DNA of 5,423 bases from Cyanothece sp. UBA12306. Its GTDB lineage: Bacteria > Cyanobacteriota > Cyanobacteriia > Cyanobacteriales > Microcystaceae. Position numbers and translations under genes: made by a program. Below, piece by piece: positions 5,308-5,423 of the stretch. Position 1 is the first letter of the stretch; each line of letters starts with the position of its first letter. The stretch lies in the NCBI GenBank assembly GCA_003448685.1, contig DLXW01000223.1, positions 1-5,423 of the forward strand, given 5' to 3'. The notes under the pieces were generated by a model. That model was not told the DNA's origin, did no database searches, and was given only the letters and a program-made list of their open reading frames with translations.

Positions 5308-5423
5308 TTAACTAGCATCTTCTAACAATAGTTTTTCCCGGGTAAAAAGAGCGGGTAAATTTAAAATAGCCATCATTTTTCCCCGTTCATAAGCAACTCC
5401 TTCTAACCCACATTCCGCACTTC
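5308..5423 (-). CDS. 3' end of a possible CheW-like (chemotaxis/pilus signalling) protein, partial
   Basis: Only the last ~38 codons are in the window; the gene enters from the right edge and stops at TAA (5310-5308). The visible end reads AECGLEGVAYERGKMMAILN, then LPALFTREKLLLEDAS. The pattern of I/LxGVA, a short turn with Gly-Lys, and a hydrophobic strand ending ILNLPALF resembles the closing strands of CheW domains, which in cyanobacteria serve phototaxis/type IV pilus (PilI/TaxW-like) signalling. The match is short and from memory, so another protein of similar fold is possible. Same strand as pyk, but separated from it by 195 nt. Confidence 0.35.
   Translation of the reverse strand, partial: SAECGLEGVAYERGKMMAILNLPALFTREKLLLEDAS

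Overview
The window looks like chromosomal DNA from an AT-rich cyanobacterium, probably a unicellular Crocosphaera/Cyanothece-type genome. Genus is inference only. The evidence is a cyanobacterial-type pyruvate kinase with an extra C-terminal PEP-utiliser domain, a DUF4346 protein typical of cyanobacteria, a GUN4 domain fused to a caspase-like peptidase, relics of UPF0175/DUF3368 and DUF29 families, and short tandem repeats (7-8 bp units) of the kind common in these genomes. No complete HIP1 octamer (GCGATCGC) was seen.

The left half (1 to about 2900) is AT-rich and built largely of damaged accessory genes. It opens with an octamer tandem repeat running directly into a caspase-like/GUN4 fusion (27-1340, +) whose normal N-terminus is missing. 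Next come the C-terminal part of a UPF0175 antitoxin (1341-1487) and the first codons of its DUF3368 toxin partner (from 1484). That relic pair is cut off where an apparently intact, unrelated toxin-antitoxin pair begins: an antitoxin (1535-1786) overlapping a PIN-domain ribonuclease toxin (1776-2204). Facing it is a small Cys-containing, probably once-secreted protein (2222-2707, -). Its start codon lies inside a 64-bp inverted-repeat element (2661-2724). A DUF29 relic (2797-2883, +) closes this region.

The right half (2894-5423, all minus strand) is richer in GC and looks like stable core genome. It holds the 3' end of a possible CheW-like gene (5308-5423), a 195-nt intergenic region, pyk (3334-5112) and, 56 nt downstream, a DUF4346 gene (2894-3277) preceded by a heptamer tandem repeat. 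Pyk catalyses the last step of glycolysis. The DUF4346 gene could be co-transcribed with it, but nothing links the two functionally.

The most interesting aspects are the pile-up of truncated genes in under 3 kb, one toxin-antitoxin module abutting the relic of another, the caspase-GUN4 architecture, and the repeats placed exactly at gene 5' ends. I found no convincing new multi-gene system.
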